Part shown: positions 39,893-48,353 of the stretch, one piece after another
Numbering within the stretch: position 1 is the stretch's first letter
Layout of the letters: every line of letters begins with the position of its first letter
Assembly (NCBI RefSeq): GCF_003062295.1
Contig: NZ_PYCN01000011.1
Location: 124,001-188,000 of the forward strand
Reading direction: 5' to 3'
Length of the DNA: 64,000 nucleotides
DNA from: Bradyrhizobium algeriense
GTDB taxonomy: Bacteria > Pseudomonadota > Alphaproteobacteria > Rhizobiales > Xanthobacteraceae
Position numbers and translations under genes: made by a program
Notes under the pieces: generated by a model
Databases searched by the model: none
What the model saw: only the letters and a program-made list of their open reading frames with translations
Told to the model about the DNA's origin: nothing

Positions 39893-42151
39893 TTAGTCTT
39901 TCCGGTTGGCTTCTCCGTCCGCGATCAGCAACACCGACACTTTTGATTTGCTGAGAATCGCGGCGGCTACGCCGCCAAAGTTCAGCGCATCCCCCTTCAT
40001 CCGATCGACCCCCAATACGACGAGGTCGGCGCCGCTGGTCTCGATCTCCTGCAAGATGGCCTCTTCAGGAGCCGCATTCGCACGCAGCGTCGTTCTGACA
40101 TCGACATCATAGCGGGCCGCTGCCGTGGCGGCGTCTTTCAAAATACCTTCCTCGCGCGCGAGTGACATGCTGGCGCCGCGCCGGCGCGTGCCTTTGTCCC
40201 TCGTCGTGGACACATAAACCACCCTGAGTGGACAGGGGCTCGAGCGCGCCAGCGCGCCTGCGACCTCCGCACCGCGTCGCGATACGGCACTTCCGGAAAC
40301 CGGAACCAGTATCCTGAACTCCGCACTCGCGGGTTGCTTGAGGTGGACGCCCTTTGCCGCAACGAGAGCAACAGGCCCCTTGAAGCCCGAGGCGACGTCT
40401 TCGACTTGCTTGTCGAAGCCGTCTTTGCCCAAGACATTCTCCATTCCGACAACGAGAAGATCGAATCCCTTTCGCGCCTCCTCCTCCACGGCATCGGCGG
40501 CCTTTTGAGCCCGGGCACGCGTCGTTATCTCGACGTCGCCCACGCTCTCTTGGTCGGCCTCTGCGATTTTCGTGGCGGCTTCTCTTACGACCGCTTCGTG
40601 GCTCTCTTCATCCTGGCGCGTTCCTTCCTGTTGCTTTGCACGGGCACCTACATGAAGAACCGTAATTGGCAGGCCACGCGTTCCTGCGAGCAGGCCCGCG
40701 ACACGAGAGGCAAATTTCGCATTCGCGCCTTCATCCACGGCGAGCAACAGGCGCTCGAGATTGGCGACAAAATCCTTTTGCTCGAACTCCTCGCGCTCAA
40801 GGCGCGCCTTTTCATCCTTCCCGAGCGGAAGACGGGAAAGCGCGCCGCGAAGCATCGGCGGCATCGCCATGGTGGTGAGGATCGCCATCGTCACGATCAT
40901 CGAGAACAGGTTTTGGCTAAGGACTCCCATGGAAAGACCGATGGTGGCGATGATGACTTCGGTCGAGCCGCGCGCATTCATTCCGCTTGCCAGCGCGTAG
41001 GATTCCCTTGGCGTGAGCCCACCAAGCGCTCCGCCCGCAAACGCGCCGCCGAATTTTCCGAGGCTGGCGATGAGCACCAGCGCGCCCGTCAGCATGAGCA
41101 GACCAGGATCCCGAAGCACGGTCAGGTCCGTGCTCAGGCCGGCCATACCGAAAAACACTGGCATGAACAGACCCGTGATCAAGCCGCGCAAGCGCTCGTC
41201 GATCTGCCGCGTCAGGATCGGCGATTCGCCGACCAGGATGCCGGCGACGAACGCGCCGAGCACGGTGTGAACCCCGATCAGGTGCGTCATCATCGCCATC
41301 GTGCTCATCAGGAGCAGGATGACGGTGATCACCGCGGCTGAGCTCACCAGATAATCGTTGGTCCAGCGAATCAGACGGAATACCAGCCGTCGACCGACAG
41401 TGAAGCTGATGGCCAGGAAGAGAAGGGTACCAAGCACGGCCTGACCGACGGAAGAAACATCGAGCGTGCCGTGCGATGCCAGACTGAAGATCATGGCGAT
41501 GATGATCCAGCCGATGGTGTCGTCGATGATGGCTGTGGCAACAATGATCTGGCCGACATTCCGCCGCATGAAGTTCATTTCGCGCACGACCACCGCGACG
41601 ATTTTTACCGACGAGATCGAGAGCGCGGTACCGAGAAACAGCGAGGCCACGAGGCGGGCTTCGGGATGCGGAAGCAGGCTCTGCGGCAGAACCTGGCCGA
41701 GCGAGAAGCCGCAGATGAATGGGACCACGATCCCCGCAATCGATACCGAGGCAGCCGCACGGCCTACCTTGCGCACCAACTTGAGATCCGTTTCCATCCC
41801 CGTCAGCAGCAACAGCAGCAGGATGCCGAACTGCGCTATGCCCTCGATCAGCGCTTTCTGTTCGGGCGAGGGGGGAAAGATCGCCGCGTGCGCGGCGGGC
41901 CAGACCCATCCGAACAGGGAAGGGCCAAGCAACAGGCCGCCCAACAGTTCGCCGATCACGGATGGCTGGCCGATCCGCTGCATGATTTCGCCGAGCCCGC
42001 GTCCAACCGCCACCAGGAGTGCGATCTGGGCAAGCAGCAGGAATTCGGACGGATGGGCTGATTTTTCTCCCTCGGCGCTGGCGATGGTTGTCATCAGCAG
42101 GAATGCAGCGAGCGCCCACAAGGTTCGCGACCGGCACCATCTGATTGCCAT
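39893..42151 (-). CDS. CPA2-family cation:proton antiporter fused to two UspA domains
   Basis: This 752-aa inner-membrane protein starts with a signal-like helix, then about 12 membrane helices of the NhaA/KefB fold (residues 30-440). Key parts are 'GRGLGEIMQRIGQPSVIGELLGGLLLG', the ion-site 'ATAIIDDTIGWII' with tandem Asp, and 'SGMNARGSTEVII'. The C-terminal 290 residues contain two UspA-type modules ('ITVLHVGARAKQ', 'LLVVGMENVLGKDGF' and 'ILVPVSGSAVSRRGAEVAG', 'ADLVVLGVDRMKGD'). The last 'GGVAAAILSKSKVSVLLI' is the ATP-binding end. The fusion suggests nucleotide or stress control of transport. There is no KTN/TrkA domain. Confidence 0.92.
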   Translation of the reverse strand: MAIRWCRSRTLWALAAFLLMTTIASAEGEKSAHPSEFLLLAQIALLVAVGRGLGEIMQRIGQPSVIGELLGGLLLGPSLFGWVWPAAHAAIFPPSPEQKALIEGIAQFGILLLLLLTGMETDLKLVRKVGRAAASVSIAGIVVPFICGFSLGQVLPQSLLPHPEARLVASLFLGTALSISSVKIVAVVVREMNFMRRNVGQIIVATAIIDDTIGWIIIAMIFSLASHGTLDVSSVGQAVLGTLLFLAISFTVGRRLVFRLIRWTNDYLVSSAAVITVILLLMSTMAMMTHLIGVHTVLGAFVAGILVGESPILTRQIDERLRGLITGLFMPVFFGMAGLSTDLTVLRDPGLLMLTGALVLIASLGKFGGAFAGGALGGLTPRESYALASGMNARGSTEVIIATIGLSMGVLSQNLFSMIVTMAILTTMAMPPMLRGALSRLPLGKDEKARLEREEFEQKDFVANLERLLLAVDEGANAKFASRVAGLLAGTRGLPITVLHVGARAKQQEGTRQDEESHEAVVREAATKIAEADQESVGDVEITTRARAQKAADAVEEEARKGFDLLVVGMENVLGKDGFDKQVEDVASGFKGPVALVAAKGVHLKQPASAEFRILVPVSGSAVSRRGAEVAGALARSSPCPLRVVYVSTTRDKGTRRRGASMSLAREEGILKDAATAAARYDVDVRTTLRANAAPEEAILQEIETSGADLVVLGVDRMKGDALNFGGVAAAILSKSKVSVLLIADGEANRKD

Positions 42152-42420
42152 CGCTTAATTCCCCAAAATCCGCGAACCGGAAGTTTGGATTCCGTGCCTT
42201 CCCGGGGTCAATTGCCTTCATGCCGATTGGTTTCAAGCGGCTAATGGACCTTTGGCATGAGGGGCAGTGCCGATCGCTGTATCGAACGCGAATCCGGCCG
42301 CGCGGCGTTGGCAGCTGAACGAATGTCTGGCGCCTGGATCGCGGCCGGGGTGGTTGCGCTCGGCAGCCCGGCGCGATCAGTCCTTGCCGCATGGCATATG
42401 ATCGGGCAACAGGGGCGCAA

Positions 42421-43296
42421 ATGACTGGCGACTTCGAAAAAATGGCCGCGCGCGCGGCGCCGGCGATTTTCGTCGTGCTCTGGAGCACGGGCTTCATCGG
42501 CACCAAATATGTGCTGAACAATGCCGAGCCACTGACCTATCTCGCGATCCGCATGGCCTGCGTCGTGGGGCTGATGGCGATCATCGTGGCGATCGCGCGG
42601 CCACGCTGGCCGGATCGCGTCGGCATCGCGCACAGCGCCGTCGCCGGCATTCTGGTGCATGGAATCTATCTCGGCGGCACGGCGATCGCGATCGCGCATT
42701 CGATTCCGGCGGGGCTCTCGGCATTGATCCCAGGGCTGCAGCCGATCCTTACCTCGACGCTTGCAAGCCGCTGGCTCGGCGAACGCGTCACGCCACTGCA
42801 ATGGGGCGGATTGCTGCTCGGGCTCGCCGGCGTCGTGCTGATCCTGCACGACCGGCCGATGAGCGGCGAGGCGGGTTGGGGATGGCTCGCCTCGGCCATA
42901 TCGCTGGTCAGCATCACCTTGGGCACGCTCTACCAGCGCCGCTACTGCAGCACGATCGACTGGCGTTCCGGCAATCTCGTGCAATACGTCGCGGTGACGA
43001 TTTTCTTCGGCCTCGGCGCATGGCTGTTCGAGACCAATGTGGTGCACTGGACCACCGAGTTCATCCTGGCGCTGACCTGGCTTGCCGTGGTGTTGTCGAT
43101 CGGGTCGATCGGACTCTTGTACTGGCTGATCCGCCGCTCGGCCGCAACGTCGGTGGCGAGCCTGTTCTATCTGGTCCCGGCCGTGACGTCGCTGATGGCG
43201 TATGTGCTGTTCGGCGAGAAGCTCGACGCGGTTTCGATTGTCGGCATGATCGCCTGTGCTGCCGCGGTGCTGGTGGTCAACCGCCGTTCAGTTTGA
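42421..43296 (+). CDS. DMT-superfamily transporter (EamA)
   Basis: This is a 291-aa protein with ten membrane helices. The ATG at 42421 follows AGGGGCGCAA; a start ten codons earlier is possible. The two EamA repeats begin 'AIFVVLWSTGFIGTKYVLNNAEPLTYLAIRMA' and 'WGWLASAISLVSITLGTLYQRRY'. The conserved 'AIPAGLSALIPGLQPILT' type loop is 'HSIPAGLSALIPGLQPILT'. It differs clearly from the EamA protein at 20998-21921. The substrate is unknown. It is divergent from the antiporter gene with a 269-base gap that contains no other gene I can see. Confidence 0.9.
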   Translation: MTGDFEKMAARAAPAIFVVLWSTGFIGTKYVLNNAEPLTYLAIRMACVVGLMAIIVAIARPRWPDRVGIAHSAVAGILVHGIYLGGTAIAIAHSIPAGLSALIPGLQPILTSTLASRWLGERVTPLQWGGLLLGLAGVVLILHDRPMSGEAGWGWLASAISLVSITLGTLYQRRYCSTIDWRSGNLVQYVAVTIFFGLGAWLFETNVVHWTTEFILALTWLAVVLSIGSIGLLYWLIRRSAATSVASLFYLVPAVTSLMAYVLFGEKLDAVSIVGMIACAAAVLVVNRRSV

Positions 43297-43426
43297 AGTA
43301 GAGCTCTCGACCTTCATGCACGTATAAATTTCATGAGGCTTATCAATATTTTCTCTGGGTTGTGCCTATTAAGGCGATCGTAAGCAAAACGGGTCAGATT
43401 AGGCGCGATTTTGGGGGATTTCTCGT

Positions 43427-45163
43427 ATGACCACGCAATCCATTGGAAAGTTCCTGCCGGCGCTCAAGCTGCGGCTCGGCACCAAGGCCGTTATCTCGGC
43501 CATCCTTCTGATTGCGGTCAATACCGCGCTGGTGGTGGGAGCGGCCCATTGGTCGCTTACCTCCGAGTTCGGCGATCGGGCGCTGCGGGACATCGAGGTC
43601 AACCTGCGCACGCTGGGCCTGGCGTTCGCCGAAACCTACGGCGACGCCAAGCTTACGATCAAGGACGGGGCCGTCGCCCGCGCCGAAATTTCCAAAATGC
43701 CGGAGTTCAAGGACCACGCGATCGTCGATCGCGCGGTGAGCTATACCGGCGGCAACGCGACCCTGTTCGTCTATGACGAGGCGAGCAATCAGTTCATCCG
43801 CCGCTCCACCAACCTCAAGAAGGAGAACGGCGACCGCGCAGTCGGCACCCAGCTCGCGCCCGACCACCCCGGACAGGCGGTCGTACGCCGCGGCGAGGCC
43901 TACAAGGGGCCGGCGACGCTGTTCGGCAAGAGCTTCATGACGGGCTACTACCCGATCGTGAATCCCGCCGGGAAAGTGATCGGACTTCTCTTTGTGGGAA
44001 TCCCGATGGCGCATTTCGAGAGCATGCTGTCGCACGCCATTCAGAACATGGCTATCGCAGCCGGCATCGCTGCGCTGCTCGTGATGATGCTGACCATGGT
44101 GCTGGTGCGCCGGGTGACCAAGCCGCTGATCTCGGTCACGGCCTCGCTGACGGCAATCGCCAACGGCAACACCGAGGTTGAGGTCGACTACCACGACCGA
44201 ATGGACGAGATCGGCGAGATTGCGCGTACTCTCGCGGTCTTCAAGAACAACTCGGTCGAACGCCGTCGCCTGCGCGACGAACAGATTGCGGCTGCCGCCG
44301 CCGCCGCCGAGCAGCGCAAATCCGAGCTGCGCGGCTTCGTCGATGAGTTCCAGACCAGCATCGGCAGCATCCTCGACAAGGTGCTGAACTCCTCCAGCGA
44401 ATTCGAGCGTGTCGCACGGCAGCTCACCGAGACCGCGCGGACCACCGCCGGGCTCTCCGGCAAGTCGGCGGGCGCTTCCGAGACCGCCTCCGAGCATGTC
44501 CGCACCGCGGCGACCGCCTCCGACGAACTCTCCAGCTCGATCGCCGAAATCACCCGCCGGGTCCAGGAATCGAACGGGATCGCGGCCGACGCCGTCAAGC
44601 AGGCGGCTGCCACCGACCAGCGCATCAACGAATTGTCCGAAGCGGGCGCCCGGATCGGCGACGTGGTGAAATTGATCACCTCGATTGCCGAGCAGACCAA
44701 CCTGTTGGCGCTGAACGCCACCATCGAGGCGGCGCGAGCAGGCGATGCCGGCCGCGGCTTTGCCGTGGTGGCGCAGGAGGTCAAGAGCCTCGCCGGCCAG
44801 ACCGCGAAGGCGACCGAGGAGATTTCCAGCCAGATCGGCAACATGCAGCTTGCGACCGAAGAGTCGGTCAGCGCGATCAAGGCGATCGGCCAGACCATCG
44901 AACGCATCAGCGATATCGCCACCTCGATCTCGGCGGCGGTCGAGCAGCAGCGCGGCGCTACCCAGAACATCGCCCAGAGCGTTCGCGCGGCGGCCAGCGG
45001 CACGGCAGACGTTGCGGCCAACATCCGCAACGCCGCGCAGGGCGCCGACGAGACCGGCGAGACCTCGAGCCGGATGTTCGCGTCGGCGCAGAATCTGTCG
45101 AGCGAGAGCCTGCATTTGAAAGCCGAGGTCGAAAAATTCCTCGATCGCGTCCGCGCGGCCTGA
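43427..45163 (+). CDS. Methyl-accepting chemotaxis protein with Cache sensor
   Basis: This 578-aa chemoreceptor has TM1 about residues 24-45 and a single periplasmic Cache domain of the Cache_3/2 type ('[17 protein letters not shown]', '[20 protein letters not shown]', '[28 protein letters not shown]'). TM2 is about 206-226, followed by HAMP ('[21 protein letters not shown]'). The signalling domain tip '[40 protein letters not shown]' is exact for the family. There is no CheR-binding pentapeptide. It would steer swimming through CheA/CheW. Che genes are not nearby. Confidence 0.95.
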   Translation: MTTQSIGKFLPALKLRLGTKAVISAILLIAVNTALVVGAAHWSLTSEFGDRALRDIEVNLRTLGLAFAETYGDAKLTIKDGAVARAEISKMPEFKDHAIVDRAVSYTGGNATLFVYDEASNQFIRRSTNLKKENGDRAVGTQLAPDHPGQAVVRRGEAYKGPATLFGKSFMTGYYPIVNPAGKVIGLLFVGIPMAHFESMLSHAIQNMAIAAGIAALLVMMLTMVLVRRVTKPLISVTASLTAIANGNTEVEVDYHDRMDEIGEIARTLAVFKNNSVERRRLRDEQIAAAAAAAEQRKSELRGFVDEFQTSIGSILDKVLNSSSEFERVARQLTETARTTAGLSGKSAGASETASEHVRTAATASDELSSSIAEITRRVQESNGIAADAVKQAAATDQRINELSEAGARIGDVVKLITSIAEQTNLLALNATIEAARAGDAGRGFAVVAQEVKSLAGQTAKATEEISSQIGNMQLATEESVSAIKAIGQTIERISDIATSISAAVEQQRGATQNIAQSVRAAASGTADVAANIRNAAQGADETGETSSRMFASAQNLSSESLHLKAEVEKFLDRVRAA

Positions 45164-45276
45164 ATACGGGCTTACGGCGGCGCACGGCGCCGCCGTTGAA
45201 ACCGGAAGCCTCCACGTTCGTAGTTTGCCTATACTGCGAATGATTGCCCCTCGTTTCCCGGGCTGGAGGGCTTTGC

Positions 45277-45678
45277 GTGAATCGATACGCCGCGCTCTAT
45301 CTGGTGACGCTGCTGGTCATCCTCCCCCTTGATTTTTTGTTCCTTGGCGTCGTCGCCAGGGACTTCTTCGCCTCCCAGGTCGGCAACATGCTGGGCGAGA
45401 TCAAGCTCGCACCCGCGATCCTGTTCTATCTGCTCTATGTCGCCGGCGTCGTGATCTTCGTCAGCGGCGGGCAGGGCGCTACCTGGCAATCGACGCTGCT
45501 CTATGGCGCGCTGTTCGGCTTGTTTTGCTACGCGACTTTCGACCTGACCTCGCTGGCGCTGCTCAAGCATTGGAGCTGGCCGGTCGCGATCGTCGACATC
45601 AGCTGGGGCGCGTTCGTGACGGCGGTCTCATCGACCGCCGGATTGCTCGTGGCGAATTGGGTGGTGCCTAGAAGTTGA
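45277..45678 (+). CDS. DUF2177 membrane protein
   Basis: This is a 133-aa protein. The start is GTG at 45277, six bases after GGAGGG. Four membrane helices are visible ('LYLVTLLVILPLDFLFLGVV', 'ILFYLLYVAGVVIFVS', 'LLYGALFGLFCYATFDLTSLALL', 'VDISWGAFVTAVSSTAGLL'). The 'YATFDLTS' and 'DISWG' motifs mark DUF2177. Function is unknown; such genes are common near stress or cyclopropane fatty-acid genes in other bacteria, which is not seen here. The stop lies four bases from a palindromic repeat. Confidence 0.88.
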   Translation: MNRYAALYLVTLLVILPLDFLFLGVVARDFFASQVGNMLGEIKLAPAILFYLLYVAGVVIFVSGGQGATWQSTLLYGALFGLFCYATFDLTSLALLKHWSWPVAIVDISWGAFVTAVSSTAGLLVANWVVPRS

Positions 45679-45681
45679 GGC

Positions 45682-45767
45682 GTCATTCCGGGGCGATGCG
45701 TAGCATCGAACTCTGGTGCGCAATTGCGCACCTGAGGTCTGGTGCTTACGCACCATCCCGGGATGAC
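45682..45767. repeat. Palindromic repeat (GTCATTCCGG family, copy 3)
   Basis: The ends GTCATTCCGGGG and CCCGGGATGAC pair. Inner hairpins 'gcgatgcgtagcatcg', 'ggtgcgcaattgcgcacc' and 'ggtgcttacgcacc' match the copies at 17989 and 18984. It lies between convergent genes. Confidence 0.85.
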
Positions 45768-45777
45768 CGCTACGCCG

Positions 45778-46437
45778 TCACTTCGGCTGCGGCACGATGC
45801 GGATGTAGGGCTTCGGCGCCTTCCAGCCGGCCGGATAGATCGTCTTCGCCTCGTCGTCGCTGACGGAGCCGGCGATGATGACGTCCTCGCCCTGTTGCCA
45901 GTCGGCCGGCGTCGCGACGCGGTGCTTTGCGGTCAGCTGCAGCGAGTCGATCGCGCGCAGGATCTCCTGGAAGTTGCGGCCGGTGGTCATCGGATAGACG
46001 ATCGTCAGCTTGATCTTCTTGTCGGGGCCGATCACGATCGCGTTGCGGACGGTCTGGTTGTCCGCAGGCGTGCGGGTGAGGGGATCGCCGGAGGTCGAAG
46101 CCGGCAGCATCTCGTAAAGTTTGGAGACGTTGTAATCGGTGTCGCCGATCATCGGGTAGTTCGGCGCCGCCCCCTGCGTCTCCTTGATGTCCTCGGACCA
46201 TTTCGAATGCCGGTCGACGGGATCGACGCTCAGGCCCATCAGCTTGACGCCGCGCTTGTCGAATTCCGGCTTCAACTTTGCGAGAGCGCCGAGTTCGGTG
46301 GTGCAAACCGGCGTGAAATCCTTCGGGTGCGAGAACAAAAGCGCCCAGCTATTGCCGATCCAGTCGTGGAATTTGATTTTTCCCTCGGTGGTCTGGGCTT
46401 CGAAATCGGGGGCGGTTGCGCCAATCGGGAGTGCCAT
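45778..46437 (-). CDS. 1-Cys peroxiredoxin (Prx6 class)
   Basis: This 219-aa peroxidase reduces hydrogen peroxide and alkyl hydroperoxides. The peroxidatic site is 'HPKDFTPVCTTELG' with Cys45. No second Cys exists, so it is a 1-Cys enzyme needing an external thiol. The Prx6-type C-terminal domain is present ('YPMTTGRNFQEILRAIDSLQLTAKHRVATPADW', 'PYIRIVPQPK'). The start follows GAGGTTACATC. It is cytoplasmic. A divergent gene begins 326 bases away; 46438-46762 contains no other gene I can see. Confidence 0.95.
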   Translation of the reverse strand: MALPIGATAPDFEAQTTEGKIKFHDWIGNSWALLFSHPKDFTPVCTTELGALAKLKPEFDKRGVKLMGLSVDPVDRHSKWSEDIKETQGAAPNYPMIGDTDYNVSKLYEMLPASTSGDPLTRTPADNQTVRNAIVIGPDKKIKLTIVYPMTTGRNFQEILRAIDSLQLTAKHRVATPADWQQGEDVIIAGSVSDDEAKTIYPAGWKAPKPYIRIVPQPK

Positions 46438-46762
46438 GATGTAACCTCATCTTGTTCTAGTTACAGGAGAAATCGTTGCGGAGATTATAGAGCCTGACGG
46501 GGGTTAAAGGAACTGGTTCAGGTAAAAGGTGAGATCCTTCTCCGCAAGCCCGGAACTTCTAGCACCTTCTTGCGGTCCGGGCCGCTGCGACGAAAAAACC
46601 GCAACGTCGCCACGGTCCGGCCGTCTGCCCCGATATTGCCTTTTATCAACCGCATCACCCCCGGCCGGTTTGCCATCTGAACCGTGACCGGCATCACAGC
46701 GACCAATTGGCAACCATGTAAAAATCTCGAAATGCCAGTTTCGAATCGTTAACCGCTCGTTC

Positions 46763-47404
46763 ATGCCCGGTATGGAAATGCTGGGCCTGAAAAAGAAATC
46801 GAGAAGTGCAACTATGCCTGCCCCGACTGCCAAGACCACTGAAACGTCCACTGAGACGTCCGACGACGTCCCGCAACCGTCCTGCCGCCAGACCGCGGCG
46901 CACGCGCTCACCATCGTGCGCGACGGCGTGATCACCGGCGAGGGCCCCACCACCAGGGGCCGTATCCATTTTTCCCGCGCGCTCGATGCCGATGACGCCG
47001 CCTGGTGCGCGCGCATCCTGACCGTCAGCGCGGTCGAGCATCAGCCGGTGAGCCGCGCCGAAGTCGAGGCGCTGTTTGAAATCAGCGACGCCGCCGCCGA
47101 GCGTACCGACGACGGGCGTTTCGACGATCTGCTGGCCAAGGCGGTCGCCCATCATGCAGCCTCCGAGTCCGGCCTGCCGGTGCCGCCGCGCACGGTGGCG
47201 CTGTCGCCCGATACCGACATCGAGAGCTGGGCGCCGACGCAAGCCGCCAAGATCGATACCAAGGTGCTGGAATGGCTTGCCAGCCAGATGCGCGGCAAGC
47301 GCCGCGTCAACCACCGCCTCACAGCGCTGGTCGCAACCCTGATCGGCGCCGCCGCGCTGCCGCTCGCGCAACTGCCGGGCATGCTGGATATGGGGATGCT
47401 GTAG
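46763..47404 (+). CDS. Conserved hypothetical protein with C-terminal membrane helix
   Basis: This is up to 213 aa; a second start at 46814 (MPAPTAK) is possible and has a slightly better upstream region (GAGAAG). The N-terminus is Thr/Pro-rich. The middle is helical and rich in Ala, Asp and Arg ('LTVSAVEHQPVSRAEVEALFEISDAAAE', 'LAKAVAHHAASESGLPVPP'). Near the C-terminus, after 'WLASQMRGKRRVNHRLTALVATL', a short hydrophobic segment (IGAAALPLAQLPGML) may insert in the membrane. It matches a type known in Rhizobiales without assigned function. A strong terminator follows. Confidence 0.7.
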   Translation: MPGMEMLGLKKKSRSATMPAPTAKTTETSTETSDDVPQPSCRQTAAHALTIVRDGVITGEGPTTRGRIHFSRALDADDAAWCARILTVSAVEHQPVSRAEVEALFEISDAAAERTDDGRFDDLLAKAVAHHAASESGLPVPPRTVALSPDTDIESWAPTQAAKIDTKVLEWLASQMRGKRRVNHRLTALVATLIGAAALPLAQLPGMLDMGML

Positions 47405-47431
47405 GTTCATCTGGCGATCACTGATCTGAAG

Positions 47432-47463
47432 ACGGCGGGGTCATTCCCCGCCGTTTTGTTTTT
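47432..47463 (+). terminator. Rho-independent terminator
   Basis: ACGGCGGGG pairs with CCCCGCCGT around TCATT, followed by TTTGTTTTT. It begins 28 bases after the stop at 47404 and is the strongest terminator in the window. Confidence 0.9.
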
Positions 47464-47552
47464 GTAGGATGGGTGGAGCGAAGCGATACCCATCAGCGCT
47501 GCTGATGCTGTGGGATACAATGATGGGTTTCGCTTCGCTCAACCCATCCTAC
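47464..47552. repeat. Palindromic repeat (GTAGGATGGG family)
   Basis: GTAGGATGGGT and ACCCATCCTAC are end arms. Inner arms are 'gagcgaagcgatacccatc' and 'gatgggtttcgcttcgctc'. A part of the same element is at the very start of the window (1-36). Confidence 0.85.
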
Positions 47553-47568
47553 GGTGCGAGCGCCGCTT

Positions 47569-47644
47569 GTAGCCCGGATGAGCGAAGCGATATCCGGGGC
47601 GGTGTTAGAGCGGTCCCGGATCTCGCTGCGCTCATCCGGGCTAC
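47569..47644. repeat. Palindromic repeat (GTAGCCCGGATGAGCG family)
   Basis: GTAGCCCGGATGAGCGAAGC and GCGCTCATCCGGGCTAC form long arms with the inner 'gatatccgggg' and 'cccggatctc' pair. It follows the previous repeat by 16 bases, so two different families are nested in one gap. Confidence 0.85.
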
Positions 47645-47699
47645 GAACTGAGTGTGCGGCTGCGATCTCGCGGCGCATTGCGTCCGAGGTTTGCATCTT

Positions 47700-48075
47700 C
47701 GTTTGCCCTCCTCGAAATAGAGGGCGCAGGGAAGACCGGGTGCTTGCTGCACCCGCGGTCTCGTGTGCAACGTGCACAGAAGAACACGCACACGAGCATA
47801 CAGGTACAGGCGGAGCATCCCGGCCTTCCCTGCGCAATGGCTTTACGGCTTACTTCGTGCTCTTCCCGGAGAACGGCTTTCTTGCCTCCGTCGCCCCCAA
47901 GAAGCTTGCTTCTCGAGAACTTAGCGCCAGCACCGCGGCGCCCGAACCACACGACTTCGCCGTACGCGTCCGGCGCGTACGTCTAGCGCGCCATCAGCGT
48001 CCATCGCATCTCACCGCACGTTCGTGACGATCGCGAGCGTCCCTCAATTGGGTGAGACGAGCGGAGTTATGCGAC
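47700..48075. repeat. Large dispersed repeat element, copy B (inverted relative to copy A)
   Basis: The reverse complement of this stretch matches copy A at 14566-15240. The core stem is GCGCAGGGAAGACCGG (47724-47739) pairing with CCGGCCTTCCCTGCGC (47820-47835). Inside it are 'tcgtgtgc' and 'gcacacga' and the hairpin GGGTGC-ttgct-GCACCC. Base changes between copies keep pairing in the stems. Flanking blocks such as 'gacggaggcaag' and 'tgtggttc' are also shared. No protein gene is convincing here. 48076-48353 holds the caspase promoter region. Confidence 0.7.
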
Positions 48076-48252
48076 TGATTTGCCCTGCAAGTTAAGCGGA
48101 ATATTTTTGCTTCCGGGGATTGACGCGATTTCGGAAAATCAGAAGTGATTTGCCTGTGGGAAGAACGTCGCCGCGACTTGCTCCACCGCTCGAACTGAAG
48201 CCGACATCGCGGTTGTGGCCAGGAGCTTCATTTTTGGACCAAACGACAGAGG

Positions 48253-48272
48253 AATGTGACTTAGGTCACATT
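48253..48272. promoter_or_regulatory. CRP/FNR-family operator-like palindrome
   Basis: AATGTGACTTAGGTCACATT has 8-bp perfect arms and contains TGTGA-N6-TCACA, the canonical CRP half-site arrangement. It lies 81 bases upstream of the caspase start at 48354. A regulator of the CRP/FNR superfamily is the natural reader; which one cannot be told. Confidence 0.65.
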
Positions 48273-48353
48273 AACCTCTCGGCATTCCTACGTATTGTGA
48301 CCGCTAAATTCGATGCTAGTGTCGGTTTTCATTGCCGATTTGGAAATTTTCTG

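Noticed and set aside
48120-48353. 78-codon N-terminal extension of the first caspase
   Set aside because: The true start at 48354 begins a signal peptide that matches the second caspase. The extension covers the CRP-type palindrome and has no conserved features.
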